Shown: in pieces, positions 5,537-5,566 of the stretch
How the letters are laid out: the number at the start of each line of letters is the position of its first letter
Numbering within the stretch: position 1 is the stretch's first letter
NCBI GenBank assembly: GCA_021786915.1
Contig: JAJYMP010000330.1
Coordinates: forward strand, 1 to 5,566
Direction of reading: 5' to 3'
Source of the DNA: Chloroflexota bacterium
GTDB taxonomy: Bacteria; Chloroflexota; Limnocylindria; Limnocylindrales; CSP1-4
Length of the DNA stretch: 5,566 nucleotides
The notes under the pieces: model-generated
Database searches by the model: none
What the model saw: the letters and a program-made list of their open reading frames with translations, nothing else
What the model was told of the DNA's origin: nothing
Program-made: the position numbers and the translations under genes

Positions 5537-5565
5537 TTGCCAACCGCGCCCACGGCGGCTACAAC
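5537..5565 (+). promoter_or_regulatory. Rightward sigma70-type promoter at the window edge
   Basis: TTGCCA (5537-5542, 5 of 6 to TTGACA), a 17-nt spacer and TACAAC (5560-5565, 4 of 6 to TATAAT) form the best two-box promoter in the window. It points out of the right end, so a plus-strand gene probably starts just beyond 5566. If it follows the leaderless spacing of the other genes, its start codon would begin near position 5572. Confidence 0.5.
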
Positions 5566-5566
5566 A

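Larger units (their letters stand above)
5171..5566. other. Divergent intergenic region without a supported gene
   Basis: This 396-nt stretch separates the leftward ACT gene from a presumed rightward gene outside the window. It contains the ACT -10 box, a 119-bp inverted-repeat element, two copies of AGCGCTTGCC (5182-5191, 5532-5541) and a rightward promoter at the edge. The long open frames across it are dominated by Arg, Ala, Pro and Gly and show no recognisable protein motif; at this GC content stops are rare, so openness means little. Nothing with a proper tRNA cloverleaf was found. Confidence 0.7.

Overview
The window is very GC-rich DNA, roughly 70% G+C. It holds six protein genes, all on the minus strand, plus two intergenic stretches with unusual dyad symmetry. 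ThyX-dependent thymidylate synthesis, high GC and promoters that sit directly on start codons (apparent leaderless transcription) fit Chloroflexota (for example Limnocylindria-like soil lineages) or Actinomycetota. Nothing in the window settles which, so the taxonomic call is an inference. No rRNA, tRNA, CRISPR array or transposase gene was recognised.

Layout from right to left, which is the direction of transcription. At 5171-5566 is an intergenic region. It has a rightward sigma70-type promoter at the extreme right edge, implying a divergent gene just outside the window, and a 119-bp element with 21-bp near-perfect inverted arms. A double-ACT-domain, GcvR-like protein follows (5170-4640). 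Next is a 271-bp spacer with a hairpin near the ACT stop codon, a perfect 18-bp-stem hairpin (4512-4555), a G-run cluster and a promoter. Then come a large CocE/NonD-type alpha/beta hydrolase (4368-2254), an AHSA1/SRPBCC protein (2213-1794) overlapping by 4 bp a three-helix membrane protein (1797-1384), thymidylate synthase ThyX (1318-461), and a membrane protein that runs off the left edge (440-1).

The most coherent signal is regulatory. The ACT, hydrolase, SRPBCC and ThyX genes each have a TANNNT hexamer separated from the start codon by exactly 6 nt, which places the expected transcription start on the first base of the start codon. The other two genes lack it and look co-transcribed: the three-helix protein starts inside the stop of the SRPBCC gene (GTGA overlap), and the left-edge membrane protein starts 20 nt after thyX. 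The strand therefore reads as four transcription units: ACT; hydrolase; SRPBCC plus membrane protein; thyX plus membrane protein. The proteins do not form an obvious single pathway. They look like housekeeping and general metabolic genes, with the novelty in the intergenic DNA rather than in the coding regions.
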